Source: Sediminibacterium sp. Gen4
GTDB lineage: Bacteria; Bacteroidota; Bacteroidia; Chitinophagales; Chitinophagaceae
Direction: 5' to 3'
Assembly (NCBI GenBank): GCA_013391385.1
Contig: JACBFI010000005.1
Coordinates: forward strand, 1-64,000
Length of the DNA stretch: 64,000 bases
Part shown: piece by piece, positions 17,437 to 26,293 of the stretch
How positions within the stretch are numbered: the first letter of the stretch is position 1
Layout: the number at the start of each line of letters is the position of its first letter
Translations under genes and position numbers: made by a program
The notes under the pieces: generated by a model
What the model saw: the letters and a program-made list of their open reading frames with translations, nothing else
What the model was told of the DNA's origin: nothing
Databases searched by the model: none

Positions 17437-18696
17437 TTAACGTAGTATTTTCAGCTTAACAGTATCAATACGTGTTTCGCTTACATTCAATATATCAAAA
17501 CGGTAATCGTCAATAATGATAGTTTCCTTTTGTTTGGGAATGGATTCATGCTTATTGATGATATATCCGCTGAGCGTTTCTGATTCATTTTCAGGGAACT
17601 CAAGTTTGTATTTTTCTTTGAGATAATCCAGTTCCAGTCTGCCACTCAAAATGAACTCATCATCTGCCAGTTGTTTCTCAACAAACTCTTCCACATCATA
17701 TTCATCATGAATTTCTCCAAAGATCTCTTCCAATACATCTTCCATGGTTACAATACCTGCTGTACCACCAAATTCATCTACTACCCATGCAATGCTTTTT
17801 CTTTCCTTGGTGAATTTATTGATCAGGTCAGCAGCACTCATGCTTTCCGGAACAGCCAGAATAGGATGAATGATGTCTTGGATACTATGTGGTTTTTTAA
17901 ACAGGTCTATCTGGTGTACATAGCCAAGAATATTATCAATGTTTTCGTCAAAAACAATCAGTTTACTCAACTTAGATTGAACAAATCGATTTTGTAATTC
18001 ACGAATAGAAATACGTTGGTCTACTCCTTCAATTTCTGTACGTGGAACCAGACATTGTCTGATTTTAATGGTAGGCAGGCTCAGAGCGTTTTCAAAAAGT
18101 TCGGTATTTAATTCCTGGTTGTCTTCGTCCTGTTCTTTGGTTTGTTGGAAAAAATGTTCCAGGTCTACTTTGGTAAAAGCTTCTGTTTTATCATTCACAC
18201 GAACATTCAGAATATATTTTAAGATCCACTGTGAGAGGTTGACGAATAAATTGGTCAATGGCTCAAAGAGGGTGTGAAAGAATTTTGCGAGTGGAGCAAA
18301 GAAAATCAGTAAGCTATCATTCTTAGCGCGGAAGATAGCTTTTGGAATGAATTCACCAAAAACCATCACAACCAACGCGGAGATGATGGTATCAATAAAT
18401 AATTTTAAGAACTCATTTTGAACATTGAGGGGGTTCCAGGCAATGCTTTTCAAGAAGTCGTCAAACAGCAAGCCGTATACTACGAGTACGGTATTCAGTC
18501 CGATCAAACAGGTGCCGATGAATTTTGCAGGGTTGTCAACAAAGTCTGATAAGATGATGCCACTGCGTTTGCCTTGTTTCTTTTTGAGTTCAATACTCAA
18601 TCGGTTGGCACTCACAAAAGCGATCTCATATCCGGCAAAAAAGCCGATGAAAATCAGGGAGAGTAGAATCCATATAATCGTATACAGCTCGGTCAT
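17437..18696 (-). CDS. CNNM/CBS transporter-associated (CorC/TlyC-like) membrane protein
   Basis: A 419-residue hemolysin-C-type protein. Residues 1-180 form the CNNM/DUF21 membrane domain with about four helices. Two CBS domains follow at about 215-335, including WVVDEFGGTAGIVTMEDVLEEI, and a CorC_HlyC domain ends the protein (about 345-415). The family is linked to magnesium or cobalt efflux and gliding-related functions; 'hemolysin' is a historical label. It heads a probable operon with the deoxyribosyltransferase-like gene, then tatC. Confidence 0.9.
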   Translation of the reverse strand: MTELYTIIWILLSLIFIGFFAGYEIAFVSANRLSIELKKKQGKRSGIILSDFVDNPAKFIGTCLIGLNTVLVVYGLLFDDFLKSIAWNPLNVQNEFLKLFIDTIISALVVMVFGEFIPKAIFRAKNDSLLIFFAPLAKFFHTLFEPLTNLFVNLSQWILKYILNVRVNDKTEAFTKVDLEHFFQQTKEQDEDNQELNTELFENALSLPTIKIRQCLVPRTEIEGVDQRISIRELQNRFVQSKLSKLIVFDENIDNILGYVHQIDLFKKPHSIQDIIHPILAVPESMSAADLINKFTKERKSIAWVVDEFGGTAGIVTMEDVLEEIFGEIHDEYDVEEFVEKQLADDEFILSGRLELDYLKEKYKLEFPENESETLSGYIINKHESIPKQKETIIIDDYRFDILNVSETRIDTVKLKILR

Positions 18697-18724
18697 GGGT
18701 GGTGATTCGATATGCTAAGATAAG

Positions 18725-18838
18725 AGGTTATAGCGAATGGGAGATAGCTAATGGTTAATAGCTGATAGCAGTACACTATACATTTAACTTTCAACTATTT
18801 GCTATATCCTATTAGCCATTCGCTATAACCTATATGCT
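18725..18838. repeat. Degenerate 7-bp repeat array (block 3, two opposed arms)
   Basis: Left arm 18725-18773 reads AGGTTAT, AGCGAAT, GGGAGAT, AGCTAAT, GGTTAAT, AGCTGAT and AGCAGTA. Right arm 18797-18838 reads the complement type (ATTTGCT, ATATCCT, ATTAGCC, ATTCGCT, ATAACCT, ATATGCT). The arms can pair imperfectly. It fills the first half of the 295-base gap between the CNNM and DUF4097 genes. Confidence 0.88.
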
Positions 18839-18849
18839 AACAACCAAGA

Positions 18850-18871
18850 GTGCCCCGTAGAAACGGGGCAC
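18850..18871. other. GC-rich hairpin
   Basis: Perfect 9-bp stem GTGCCCCGT / ACGGGGCAC with loop AGAA, in the gap downstream of the ECF operon. No T-run follows on either strand, so it is not a standard terminator. Confidence 0.7.
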
Positions 18872-18944
18872 GCACCGATCGTTAACAACATGAGAAAATC
18901 GGCTGTGTGAAATTTATATGCACATGAAGAAACTCGTAAGAAAG

Positions 18945-18969
18945 AATGAGCAGTATGGCACTGCTCATT
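18945..18969 (-). terminator. Probable terminator of the ECF sigma operon
   Basis: Stem AATGAGCAGT / ACTGCTCATT with loop ATGGC. On the minus strand it is followed by a pyrimidine-rich stretch, 22 bases after the DUF4097 gene stop. Confidence 0.75.
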
Positions 18970-18991
18970 CGGGTATATGGAAACTGAAATA

Positions 18992-20467
18992 TTATTTAAA
19001 ATCAACCGTGCAATTCTGACATTTCATCTGCACTTTCAAACCGGAACCACTTCCGATATTGGCAGTGAATTTAGCAGGAGTGATGCTGCCTCTGGATAAG
19101 GAGTATCCTTGTACAACGGTTGGTGACAGTGTTCCTGAAAAAGTTCCGCCTGATATTGTTCCGGTTGTACCCACAGTTCCCGGCATAGGAACAGTTCTAG
19201 CTTCTATTGTTCCGGTTGTGACTTTACCGGATTGTGCCGGTATGTTTACAGCAGTTAGGCCATTAGTAGAACTTATTCTAGCACTATTTGAAGTATTGAT
19301 CATCGATTGTACAAGACTTGCATATTCTTTTTTCTCTTCTTCAGTGGGTTCAACTGCTTTTCTTTCAAAATCACCATATACAGTAGAATAACTACCTAAA
19401 AAGTCTACTGCATAATTTTTCATATCACGCAGTGGGATACGAATATCTGCATAGCGGTTATTGATTTTGATGAGTTTTACATTCGCACCTACATTTCTGA
19501 TCTTCACATCTGCATTGCTGCCATCCATCTCAATGGATCCGGTGAGTCTGGTGATACGAAGATTGCCATAATTTTTTCTACCTCTGATATCGGTAACATC
19601 TTCTACTTCAAATTCATCGTTCGTACTCACCAATTTTATTTTTTTAGCCGATGCCATTTCAATGGTTGAGTATTTACTTTCAATATCAAGATCATCAATA
19701 TTATTAGCCGTGAATCTACCATTTGCAAACTCAATTTCTGCTTCTTTGATATCGCGCAGATTGGCATTGGAATATTTAGAACGAAGACGAAGTTTATTTA
19801 AGTTCTCTGCTTCAAAACTACCATTGGTAATATCCAATAATACATCACCAATATTTGCGGGTAATTGCAATTCGGAATATTTAGTTTCAATATCTAGTTT
19901 ACTGCCTGCAGGAACGTAGATGGTAAGTATTCTTTTATTCGTATTGCCATTTCTACTCATTGTTTCTGTTCTTAATAAGGGGGCCGGAGAGCCTACTACT
20001 ACACTTCTTCCACCTGTAGCGTAAGTGTATGTTCCAAAACCAGAACCACCTGATTTAATTTTTACAGAAGAGCCCAATGCTTTTAAACTGATGTGCATTC
20101 TATCAAACCATTCTGCATCTGTGAGTGTACTCTCTTTCTCAAAATAAGCAGTGGTTACCACTTTTACTTTTTGTTGATCCCAGGTTTTTACCTGAATAGA
20201 TCTGGAGCTATTTTCGATATAGATCTCACCACTTTTAGGCATATTGATCTCTTGGCTAACTTCTTTAGACTTAAGATCTTCTTGATTGATGTTGCGGGTT
20301 TCAAAGCCATAGGCTGTTGCTACATTATCAACACTTATTACGTTGGTATTTGATGATCGATTGATATTTTGTGCAGCAGGAGAACTTGCTGTCTGACCAA
20401 AAGTTCCGCTGATGGCTAGTGTTACAATTCCCGACAGCAGTACACATTGTTGAGCAATACGTTTCAT
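18992..20467 (-). CDS. DUF4097-type exported adhesin-like protein
   Basis: A 491-residue exported protein with a signal peptide ending near TFGQ. Residues from about 75 to 365 form a repetitive beta-structure of the DUF4097/GIN type, with repeats such as LDIETKYSELQLP and LDIESKYSTIEMA. The C-terminal 110 residues are rich in Gly, Thr and Ser. The protein ends with MKCQNCTVDFK, a CxxC pair. It is the third gene of the sigma-factor operon and probably its effector or target. Function is unknown. Confidence 0.85.
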   Translation of the reverse strand: MKRIAQQCVLLSGIVTLAISGTFGQTASSPAAQNINRSSNTNVISVDNVATAYGFETRNINQEDLKSKEVSQEINMPKSGEIYIENSSRSIQVKTWDQQKVKVVTTAYFEKESTLTDAEWFDRMHISLKALGSSVKIKSGGSGFGTYTYATGGRSVVVGSPAPLLRTETMSRNGNTNKRILTIYVPAGSKLDIETKYSELQLPANIGDVLLDITNGSFEAENLNKLRLRSKYSNANLRDIKEAEIEFANGRFTANNIDDLDIESKYSTIEMASAKKIKLVSTNDEFEVEDVTDIRGRKNYGNLRITRLTGSIEMDGSNADVKIRNVGANVKLIKINNRYADIRIPLRDMKNYAVDFLGSYSTVYGDFERKAVEPTEEEKKEYASLVQSMINTSNSARISSTNGLTAVNIPAQSGKVTTGTIEARTVPMPGTVGTTGTISGGTFSGTLSPTVVQGYSLSRGSITPAKFTANIGSGSGLKVQMKCQNCTVDFK

Positions 20468-20480
20468 ATTATTGATGGTT

Positions 20481-21197
20481 TTAAATATTGATGAAATAAG
20501 TTTTCACACTATCAACAGGTACACGATTTTGTTTGATGCGGTTGTTGATCTTGTTCATTTCGAGTTGTAATTGTTTGAGTGTATTGAGTTTAATTTGATA
20601 GATATTAATGAGTTGATTCAGTAATTGATCAGACATTCCTCTTTTGACGATTTCAGCTTTGATACTCTTTTCGTCTTTTTCCAATTGGTTGATCTGGATT
20701 TTAAAATCTGTAAAGTAGTCGCTTGATTCTCCAAACATCGGAGTGGTACTTACTTTATCACGCTGTAAATTGATAACCTGTTTGAAACTGTTCTCAATAT
20801 TGTTCATGATCATCAGGTCCTGTTTTTTAGCAGCTGTTATATTTGGTGATTCTTTTTTTCTGGTTTCTTTTTTTACAGATGTGGACAGTTCCTTTGTTGT
20901 AATAATTGGCTCGTTATCAGATATTGTTTCAGCAGGTTGTTCAACCGGTGCAATCGTTTTATTAGCAGCGGTAAGATTGGATGATTCAGGAGTTGTTGTG
21001 TCATTCACAATACTCCACACGCCAATGCCTGCCAGTACCAAAATACAAGCTGCTGCTACCAATCGCGTCATCAATACAACTACCCTTATTTTTTTCACGG
21101 GTTCTTGTCTTTCTATGCGTTCCCAGATGGCAGGCGATGGCTCTTCCACATCTAATGCGGAACGATTTTCTTGCAAGTATTTTTTAAAATCATCCAT
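20481..21197 (-). CDS. Membrane-anchored regulator, probable anti-sigma factor
   Basis: A 238-residue single-pass membrane protein. The cytosolic N-terminus (residues 1-38, with MDDFKKYLQENRSALDVEEP) is short, the membrane helix is at about 39-64, and the periplasmic part has a Thr/Glu-rich linker and a coiled-coil-like C-terminus (about 150-230). It has no HxxxCxxC zinc anti-sigma motif, so assignment rests on gene order: it overlaps the ECF sigma gene by eight bases and precedes the DUF4097 gene by 13. A role in sequestering the sigma factor is inference. Confidence 0.75.
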   Translation of the reverse strand: MDDFKKYLQENRSALDVEEPSPAIWERIERQEPVKKIRVVVLMTRLVAAACILVLAGIGVWSIVNDTTTPESSNLTAANKTIAPVEQPAETISDNEPIITTKELSTSVKKETRKKESPNITAAKKQDLMIMNNIENSFKQVINLQRDKVSTTPMFGESSDYFTDFKIQINQLEKDEKSIKAEIVKRGMSDQLLNQLINIYQIKLNTLKQLQLEMNKINNRIKQNRVPVDSVKTYFINI

Positions 21198-21741
21198 GTA
21201 GCTGCATTTGTTTTGTGATTCTTTCTTTTAATAGTTGTCGGGCCCTGTGGTACTGACTCTTACTGGTTGATTCAGAAATTCCCAAATGGGTGGCAATCTC
21301 TTTATGACTATAGTCTTCCAACACATACAAATTGAAGACCTGTCTGCAACCATCCGGTAAACTTTTGATCTCCTGATGTACCATTTTGAGATCTACTGTT
21401 TTCCACCATTCGGGTTCTTCATTACTCAGGGTTTGTTCCCATTGTTCATCCCACTCAGACCAGTACACATTTTTTTTGCAAAAACGAATACATTCATTCA
21501 CCACAATTCTTTTCAACCACCCGCCAAATTGGACAGGATCCTTTAATTGTCTCAGGTTTTTGAACGCGATCATGAAAGCTTCCTGTAAGAGATCTTCAGC
21601 ATCATTCTGATTGCCAGTCATGCGAATACAGATGTTGTACATGGCTTTACAATACTGGCGATATAGCCATGCCTGCGATGCTGCATCTCCCGTGCAGGCT
21701 TTTCTCACAACAGCCGTTTGTATGGTAGGTTCCTGTTCCAA
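21190..21741 (-). CDS. ECF-type RNA polymerase sigma factor
   Basis: A 183-residue sigma-70 family factor with only regions 2 and 4. Region 2 lies at about 25-65 with DAEDLLQEAFMIAFKNL. Region 4 lies at about 125-175 with LPDGCRQVFNLYVLEDYSHKEIA and a helix-turn-helix ending SQYHRARQLLKERI. The start codon appears to be TTG at 21741: no ATG lies upstream in frame, and the first internal Met is beyond the start of region 2. It overlaps the membrane regulator, giving a sigma / regulator / DUF4097 operon. Confidence 0.92.
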   Translation of the reverse strand: MEQEPTIQTAVVRKACTGDAASQAWLYRQYCKAMYNICIRMTGNQNDAEDLLQEAFMIAFKNLRQLKDPVQFGGWLKRIVVNECIRFCKKNVYWSEWDEQWEQTLSNEEPEWWKTVDLKMVHQEIKSLPDGCRQVFNLYVLEDYSHKEIATHLGISESTSKSQYHRARQLLKERITKQMQLHG

Positions 21742-21820
21742 GTATAATTCCGCTTATAGGAGTTGAAAAGGAGATAATGGTTGGAAAGAAGGTAGAACTT
21801 TTTTTAGTGCTTGCATAAAA

Positions 21821-21849
21821 AAGCGGAATGAAAGACCTTCATTCCGCTT
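21821..21849 (-). terminator. Terminator of the aldo/keto reductase gene
   Basis: Stem AAGCGGAATGAA / TTCATTCCGCTT with loop AGACC. On the minus strand a T-rich run follows, just downstream of the gene ending at 21873. Confidence 0.88.
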
Positions 21850-21872
21850 CTAATGTATTGTTTTTCAAAATC

Positions 21873-22862
21873 TTATGCTAAGTCTAGGATAGGCTTGTTT
21901 TGTAAAACCTGTTCTATTTTCTCCATGATTTCCGGTGTCAATAATGGCAATACCTGTAAAGCTTTCAGGTTTTCTTCCAATTGCTGTTTTTTGGTAGCAC
22001 CCAGAATGGCAGTGGTGACATTTGGATTTTTGATGGTCCAGGCAATGGCCAGTTCTGCTAAACTTACGCCCATTTCCTGTGCCAGCACTGCTAGTTTCTT
22101 TACTTTCTCAATCTTGGCTTCCTGTACCCAGCGCTCTTTCAGCCAATCAAATCCCTGAATAGCCAGTCTGGAATCATCAGGAATACCGTTGAGGTATTTA
22201 CCGGTTAAGAAACCGGCTGCCAATGGACTCCAAATCGTAGTACCCAATCCCACATTTTGGAACACAGGTAAATAATCCTGCTCCATCTTGAATCTCTCGA
22301 ACATATTGTATTGCGGCTGTTCTACAGTTGGACCGATCAGTCCATATTGTTGTGCAACACGATGCGCTTCCATAATTTCTGCGGCACTCCACTGACTGGT
22401 ACCCCAGTATAAAATCTTTCCTTGTTGAATCAAGTTATGCATGGTCCATACCACTTCTTCAATGGGTACATTGGTATCGGGGCGGTGACAGAAAAACAGA
22501 TCCAGATAATCCAGTTGCAGACGTTGCAAAGCTTCATGACAAGCTTCCATCAAGTGTTTGCGACTCAAACCTGTTTGATTGGGTTTGTTTTCTTTTCCAC
22601 GCCATCCGAAAAAAGCTTTGGAAGAAACAGTATAAGAAGTACGATCCCAGTTTTTTTTCTTGAGGATTCGCCCCATCATTTTTTCACTCTCACCCAATGC
22701 GTAGGCTTCTGCGTTATCGAAAAAATTAATGCCATTGTCATAGGCAATGCCCATTAATTCATCTGCGATACTGTCATCGATTTGCTTGTGAAACGTTACC
22801 CAACTACCATAACTCAGTACACTTAGCTGTAAGCCGCTTCGGCCCATTCTTCTGTATTCCAT
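21873..22862 (-). CDS. Aldo/keto reductase, potassium-channel beta-subunit type
   Basis: A 329-residue NADPH-dependent oxidoreductase with a TIM-barrel fold. The start MEYRRMGRSGLQL at 22862 is the family's standard opening. An extended open frame adds 20 residues without family character. Catalytic residues appear in FDNAEAYALGESE (Asp and Tyr), VSSKAFFGW (Lys) and LDLFFCHRPD (His). It is similar to the YghZ/Kv-beta group that reduces aldehydes. It is divergent from the aldehyde dehydrogenase gene, suggesting a shared carbonyl-detoxification theme. Confidence 0.92.
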   Translation of the reverse strand: MEYRRMGRSGLQLSVLSYGSWVTFHKQIDDSIADELMGIAYDNGINFFDNAEAYALGESEKMMGRILKKKNWDRTSYTVSSKAFFGWRGKENKPNQTGLSRKHLMEACHEALQRLQLDYLDLFFCHRPDTNVPIEEVVWTMHNLIQQGKILYWGTSQWSAAEIMEAHRVAQQYGLIGPTVEQPQYNMFERFKMEQDYLPVFQNVGLGTTIWSPLAAGFLTGKYLNGIPDDSRLAIQGFDWLKERWVQEAKIEKVKKLAVLAQEMGVSLAELAIAWTIKNPNVTTAILGATKKQQLEENLKALQVLPLLTPEIMEKIEQVLQNKPILDLA

Positions 22863-22896
22863 ATTGTGTTTTTTAGTAATGCTGAATGAAGTCAAT

Positions 22897-22910
22897 GGCT
22901 CACTTGAGCC
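22897..22910. promoter_or_regulatory. Small palindrome in divergent promoter region
   Basis: GGCTCA-CT-TGAGCC lies midway between the divergent aldo/keto reductase and aldehyde dehydrogenase starts. It could be an operator for both genes; no regulator is adjacent, so this is weak. Confidence 0.3.
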
Positions 22911-22982
22911 GAGAGCATGCAATTTACAAAAAAGGGTGTTCAGACATTTATGGTTTCGGGTATTCTTGCCTAAATTGTTCTT

Positions 22983-24359
22983 ATGTCTACTGTATCAATT
23001 GAACAACTGAATGCTTTGCGTCATCATTTCGCATCAGGCGCTACCCGACCGTATGCTTTTCGAAAGCAACAATTGTTGGCATTAAAAAAAGCCATTATTG
23101 CGCATGAAGAAGAGATCTACGCTGCATTGTATGCAGATCTCAAAAAAAGCCCGGAAGAGTGTTGGGTGACTGAGAATGGATTTGTTTTGAGTGAGCTGGA
23201 TCATGCTATCAGTTGGTTGAGTGCTTGGATGGAGCCGGAAAGTAAATCGACCAATCTTCTCAATTTGCCCAGCAAGAGTAAGGTGATGAAAGAACCTTTG
23301 GGTGTGGTGTTGATCATCGGTCCATGGAATTATCCTTTTCAATTATTGTTGACTCCATTGATCGGTGCTATTGCTGCAGGTAATTGCGTCGTGCTAAAAC
23401 CCAGTGAATTTGCACCTGCTACAGATGCTGTGATGCAAAAGATCATTGAATCGATTTTCCCTAAAGAATACATATTGTATGCACCGGGAGATGGTGCTAC
23501 TGTGATTCCTGCGATGATGCATCATTTCAGTTTCGATCATGTTTTTTATACAGGAAGTACAGCAGTTGGAAAAATCATTTACAAAATGGCTGCAGAAAGA
23601 TTGGTGCCTGTTACATTGGAACTGGGAGGCAAGAGTCCATGTGTGGTAACAGAAAACGCCCATATAAAAGTAGCTGCAAATAGAATCGTAGTTACCAAAT
23701 TTTCGAATGCCGGACAGATGTGTATTGCTCCGGATTATGTTTTGGTACACGCATCTGTTAAAGAGCAGTTGATCGATGCCATGAAGAAAAAGATTGTTCA
23801 ATTCTTTTCTGATCAACCTAAAAACAGTCATGAATTTGGTAAGATCATCAATGAAAAACAATTCAATCGATTGATAGGATATCTGCAAGATGGGAAAGTA
23901 GTACATGGAGGAGATCATGATATCCAACAATTATTTATAGCTCCTACATTGATGGAGTCTGTGTCACTGGATAGTTCAATCATGACCGATGAGATTTTTG
24001 GTCCGATATTGCCGGTGATTACTTATCAGACAGAAGAAGAAGCATTATCGATCATTCAACGAAATCCGAATCCGCTTGCTTTTTATGTATTCTCCAATCA
24101 ACAGAAAGAGGCAGAACGTTGGTTAGATAAAGTACCTTCCGGCGCGGCTTGTATCAATAACGCCAGCTGGCATGCTACGAATCACCATTTGCCTTTTGGT
24201 GGAAGAGGTTTCAGTGGAACGGGGCGTTATCATGGTAAGTATTCATTTGATACATTCAGTCACGAAAAAGCCGTGTTGCAAACACCTACATGGTTTGATC
24301 CTTCCATGAAATATCCACCATTCAAAGGAAAACTGAAGTTGTTCAAGAAATTTATCTAG
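22983..24359 (+). CDS. Aldehyde dehydrogenase, ALDH3-like
   Basis: A 458-residue NAD(P)-dependent aldehyde dehydrogenase that oxidises aldehydes to acids. The short length and GPWNYPFQLLLTPLIGAIAAGN (about residues 110-131) mark the class 3 group. The catalytic glutamate is in LELGGKSPC and the nucleophile cysteine in SNAGQMCIAPDY. EIFGPILPVITY is also conserved. The last 20 residues are basic and hydrophobic, as in fatty-aldehyde enzymes, so membrane association is possible. The glutathione peroxidase gene follows after 21 bases. Confidence 0.93.
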   Translation: MSTVSIEQLNALRHHFASGATRPYAFRKQQLLALKKAIIAHEEEIYAALYADLKKSPEECWVTENGFVLSELDHAISWLSAWMEPESKSTNLLNLPSKSKVMKEPLGVVLIIGPWNYPFQLLLTPLIGAIAAGNCVVLKPSEFAPATDAVMQKIIESIFPKEYILYAPGDGATVIPAMMHHFSFDHVFYTGSTAVGKIIYKMAAERLVPVTLELGGKSPCVVTENAHIKVAANRIVVTKFSNAGQMCIAPDYVLVHASVKEQLIDAMKKKIVQFFSDQPKNSHEFGKIINEKQFNRLIGYLQDGKVVHGGDHDIQQLFIAPTLMESVSLDSSIMTDEIFGPILPVITYQTEEEALSIIQRNPNPLAFYVFSNQQKEAERWLDKVPSGAACINNASWHATNHHLPFGGRGFSGTGRYHGKYSFDTFSHEKAVLQTPTWFDPSMKYPPFKGKLKLFKKFI

Positions 24360-24380
24360 CTTATCCATATAAATAAAGCA

Positions 24381-25034
24381 ATGCGCAAACTATTGATTGG
24401 ACTGATTGTTATTGTTGTTGTACTTATTCTCATAAAAAAGAAAAATATGACGTGGAGAGAGTCTATCTTAAAAGCAGTGTATCCTGTGATCATGTTGCCG
24501 GGAAAATTATTTGGTAGTCAGAAAGGCTCTTTGAATACACAACATAAAACTGCGACTATGAATTTCTATCAGCTTACGGTAACACTCAATAACGGACAAA
24601 CTATTTCGATGGAACAGTTCAAAGGAAAAAAATTATTGTTGGTGAATACGGCGAGTGCTTGTGGTTATACCGGACAATATGCTGAATTGGAGGAGTTGTA
24701 CAAAAAATACAAAGATCAACTAGTGATCATTGGTTTTCCTGCGAATGATTTCAAACAACAGGAACAAAAGAATGATGAAGAGATCGCTGAGTTTTGTAAA
24801 GTGAATTATGGGGTTACATTCTTGTTAGCGAAGAAAAGTTCAGTGATCAAAGGAGCGGAGCAACATCCGGTGTTTGCGTGGTTGAGTGATGCCGGTAAAA
24901 ATGGATGGAATGATGAGGAGCCTACTTGGAATTTCTGTAAATACTTGGTAGATGAAGAAGGCATTCTCAAAGCATTTTTCCCACAAACAGTATCGCCTTT
25001 AGATAAATCTGTGGTCCAGCTACTGGTCAAATAA
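24381..25034 (+). CDS. Membrane-anchored glutathione peroxidase
   Basis: A thiol peroxidase of the glutathione-peroxidase fold, 217 residues. Residues 4-18 form a membrane anchor followed by a basic linker, so the catalytic domain (about 60-217) is tethered to the inner membrane. The peroxidatic Cys94 lies in NTASACGYTGQY, Gln127 in the NDFKQQEQ region, and Trp183-Asn184 in TWNFCKYL, completing the tetrad. Most bacterial members use thioredoxin. It is paired with the upstream aldehyde dehydrogenase gene, 21 bases apart, which suggests joint control under oxidative or lipid-peroxide stress. Confidence 0.92.
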   Translation: MRKLLIGLIVIVVVLILIKKKNMTWRESILKAVYPVIMLPGKLFGSQKGSLNTQHKTATMNFYQLTVTLNNGQTISMEQFKGKKLLLVNTASACGYTGQYAELEELYKKYKDQLVIIGFPANDFKQQEQKNDEEIAEFCKVNYGVTFLLAKKSSVIKGAEQHPVFAWLSDAGKNGWNDEEPTWNFCKYLVDEEGILKAFFPQTVSPLDKSVVQLLVK

Positions 25035-25079
25035 TCTGCAAATCTGCGGCTGTAAATAAAGCCGCAGATTCGCAGATTA
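25032..25079. terminator. Inverted repeat that supplies both flanking stop codons
   Basis: Arms TAATCTGCAAATCTGCGGC (25032-25050) and GCCGCAGATTCGCAGATTA (25061-25079) form a near-perfect 19-bp stem with a 10-base loop. The left arm begins with the glutathione peroxidase TAA; the right arm ends with the complement of the dusB TAA. It probably terminates both converging transcripts. Related elements are at 29142-29187 and 45230-45275. Confidence 0.88.
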
Positions 25080-26114
25080 TAATGGACAATTTTCGTGATA
25101 ATTCACAAGTTCTATTTGCTGACGCTCCATCGTAAAGCCTTTATAGTTGATAGCAACTTCATCTAATACCGCTTCTACTTCTTCCATGGTTTTCAGCGTC
25201 ACCAATCTATTCCTGTAATCTTTGATACCCGGCAGACCTTTCAAATAATTCGCATAATGTCTGCGCATTTCATTGATACCAACAATGGGTCCTTTCCATT
25301 CAATGGATTTGCGTAAATGTTGTCTACACACCTGTACTCTTTCTTCCACTGAAGGCGCTGCCATTAATTCACCGGTTTGAATATAATGCTTGATCTCTCT
25401 GAAGATCCAAGGATAACCAATAGCTGCGCGACCAATCATAACGCCATCTACACCATAACGGTTTTTATATTCCACGGCTTTTTGTGGACTATCAATATCT
25501 CCATTCCCAAAAATGGGAATTTTGATACGTGGGTTATTTTTCACTTTACCAATCAACGTCCAGTCAGCTTCACCTTTATACATTTGAGCCCTGGTTCTAC
25601 CGTGAATACTCAGTGCTTTGATGCCTACGTCTTGTAAACGTTCGGCTACCTCTTCAATGTTTTTGCTGGTCTCATCCCATCCCAATCTTGTTTTGACAGT
25701 TACCGGTAAGCGGGTGGCTTTTACAACGGCATCGGTCAATCTGACCATCAGGTCTAAATCTTTCAAAACACCTGCCCCTGCACCTTTACCGGCTACTTTT
25801 TTTACCGGACAACCAAAATTGATATCGAGAAGATCGGGATTGGTGACATCTACAATTTTTGCAGCGAGTGCCAGACTTTCCTCATCACCACCGAAAATTT
25901 GAATACCCACAGGGCGTTCATATTCAAAAATGTCCAGTTTCCTGCGGCTTTTAATAGCGTCGCGAATCAGTCCCTCACTGCTGATGAATTCTGTGTACAT
26001 CAGATCTGCACCATTTTCTTTACATACAACACGGAAGGGCGGATCACTCACATCTTCCATGGGTGCGAGTAACAAGGGGAAATCGGGTAATTCTATTTGA
26101 TCAATCTTAACCAT
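25077..26114 (-). CDS. dusB: tRNA-dihydrouridine synthase
   Basis: A flavoprotein that reduces specific uridines in the tRNA D-loop using NAD(P)H. The 345-residue length fits DusB. Motifs are PLLLAPMEDVSDPPFR at the N-terminus, DINFGCPVKKVAGKGAGAGVL with the catalytic cysteine, TVKTRLGWDE, ALSIHGRTRAQMYKGEADW and FGNGDIDS for FMN binding. The C-terminal helical domain has MRRHYANYLKGLPG. The stop codon lies inside a large inverted repeat shared with the convergent glutathione peroxidase gene. Confidence 0.95.
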   Translation of the reverse strand: MVKIDQIELPDFPLLLAPMEDVSDPPFRVVCKENGADLMYTEFISSEGLIRDAIKSRRKLDIFEYERPVGIQIFGGDEESLALAAKIVDVTNPDLLDINFGCPVKKVAGKGAGAGVLKDLDLMVRLTDAVVKATRLPVTVKTRLGWDETSKNIEEVAERLQDVGIKALSIHGRTRAQMYKGEADWTLIGKVKNNPRIKIPIFGNGDIDSPQKAVEYKNRYGVDGVMIGRAAIGYPWIFREIKHYIQTGELMAAPSVEERVQVCRQHLRKSIEWKGPIVGINEMRRHYANYLKGLPGIKDYRNRLVTLKTMEEVEAVLDEVAINYKGFTMERQQIELVNYHENCPL

Positions 26115-26293
26115 GCGGCAACTTTCTGTCTAATTGACTGTTTCTTTGCAAGAGCTGTCTTTTCGGAAGGAAAAGGATTCGATATAAGGTAGAATATCCA
26201 TATGACCGGAAACCGGTATTTCGATGGTTACCTGTACCTTAGTCGCTCAGCGCAAAGATCGGCTGCAAATTTACAAGCTTATTCTTCAACCAC

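Noticed and set aside
18725..18838. 7-bp arrays considered as a CRISPR array
   Set aside because: Units are only 7 bp, contiguous, degenerate and without spacers; no cas gene is present.
23394..23930. A 178-residue minus-strand frame inside the aldehyde dehydrogenase gene
   Set aside because: It is rich in Cys, His and Phe with no domain pattern, opposite a gene whose catalytic motifs are all present.
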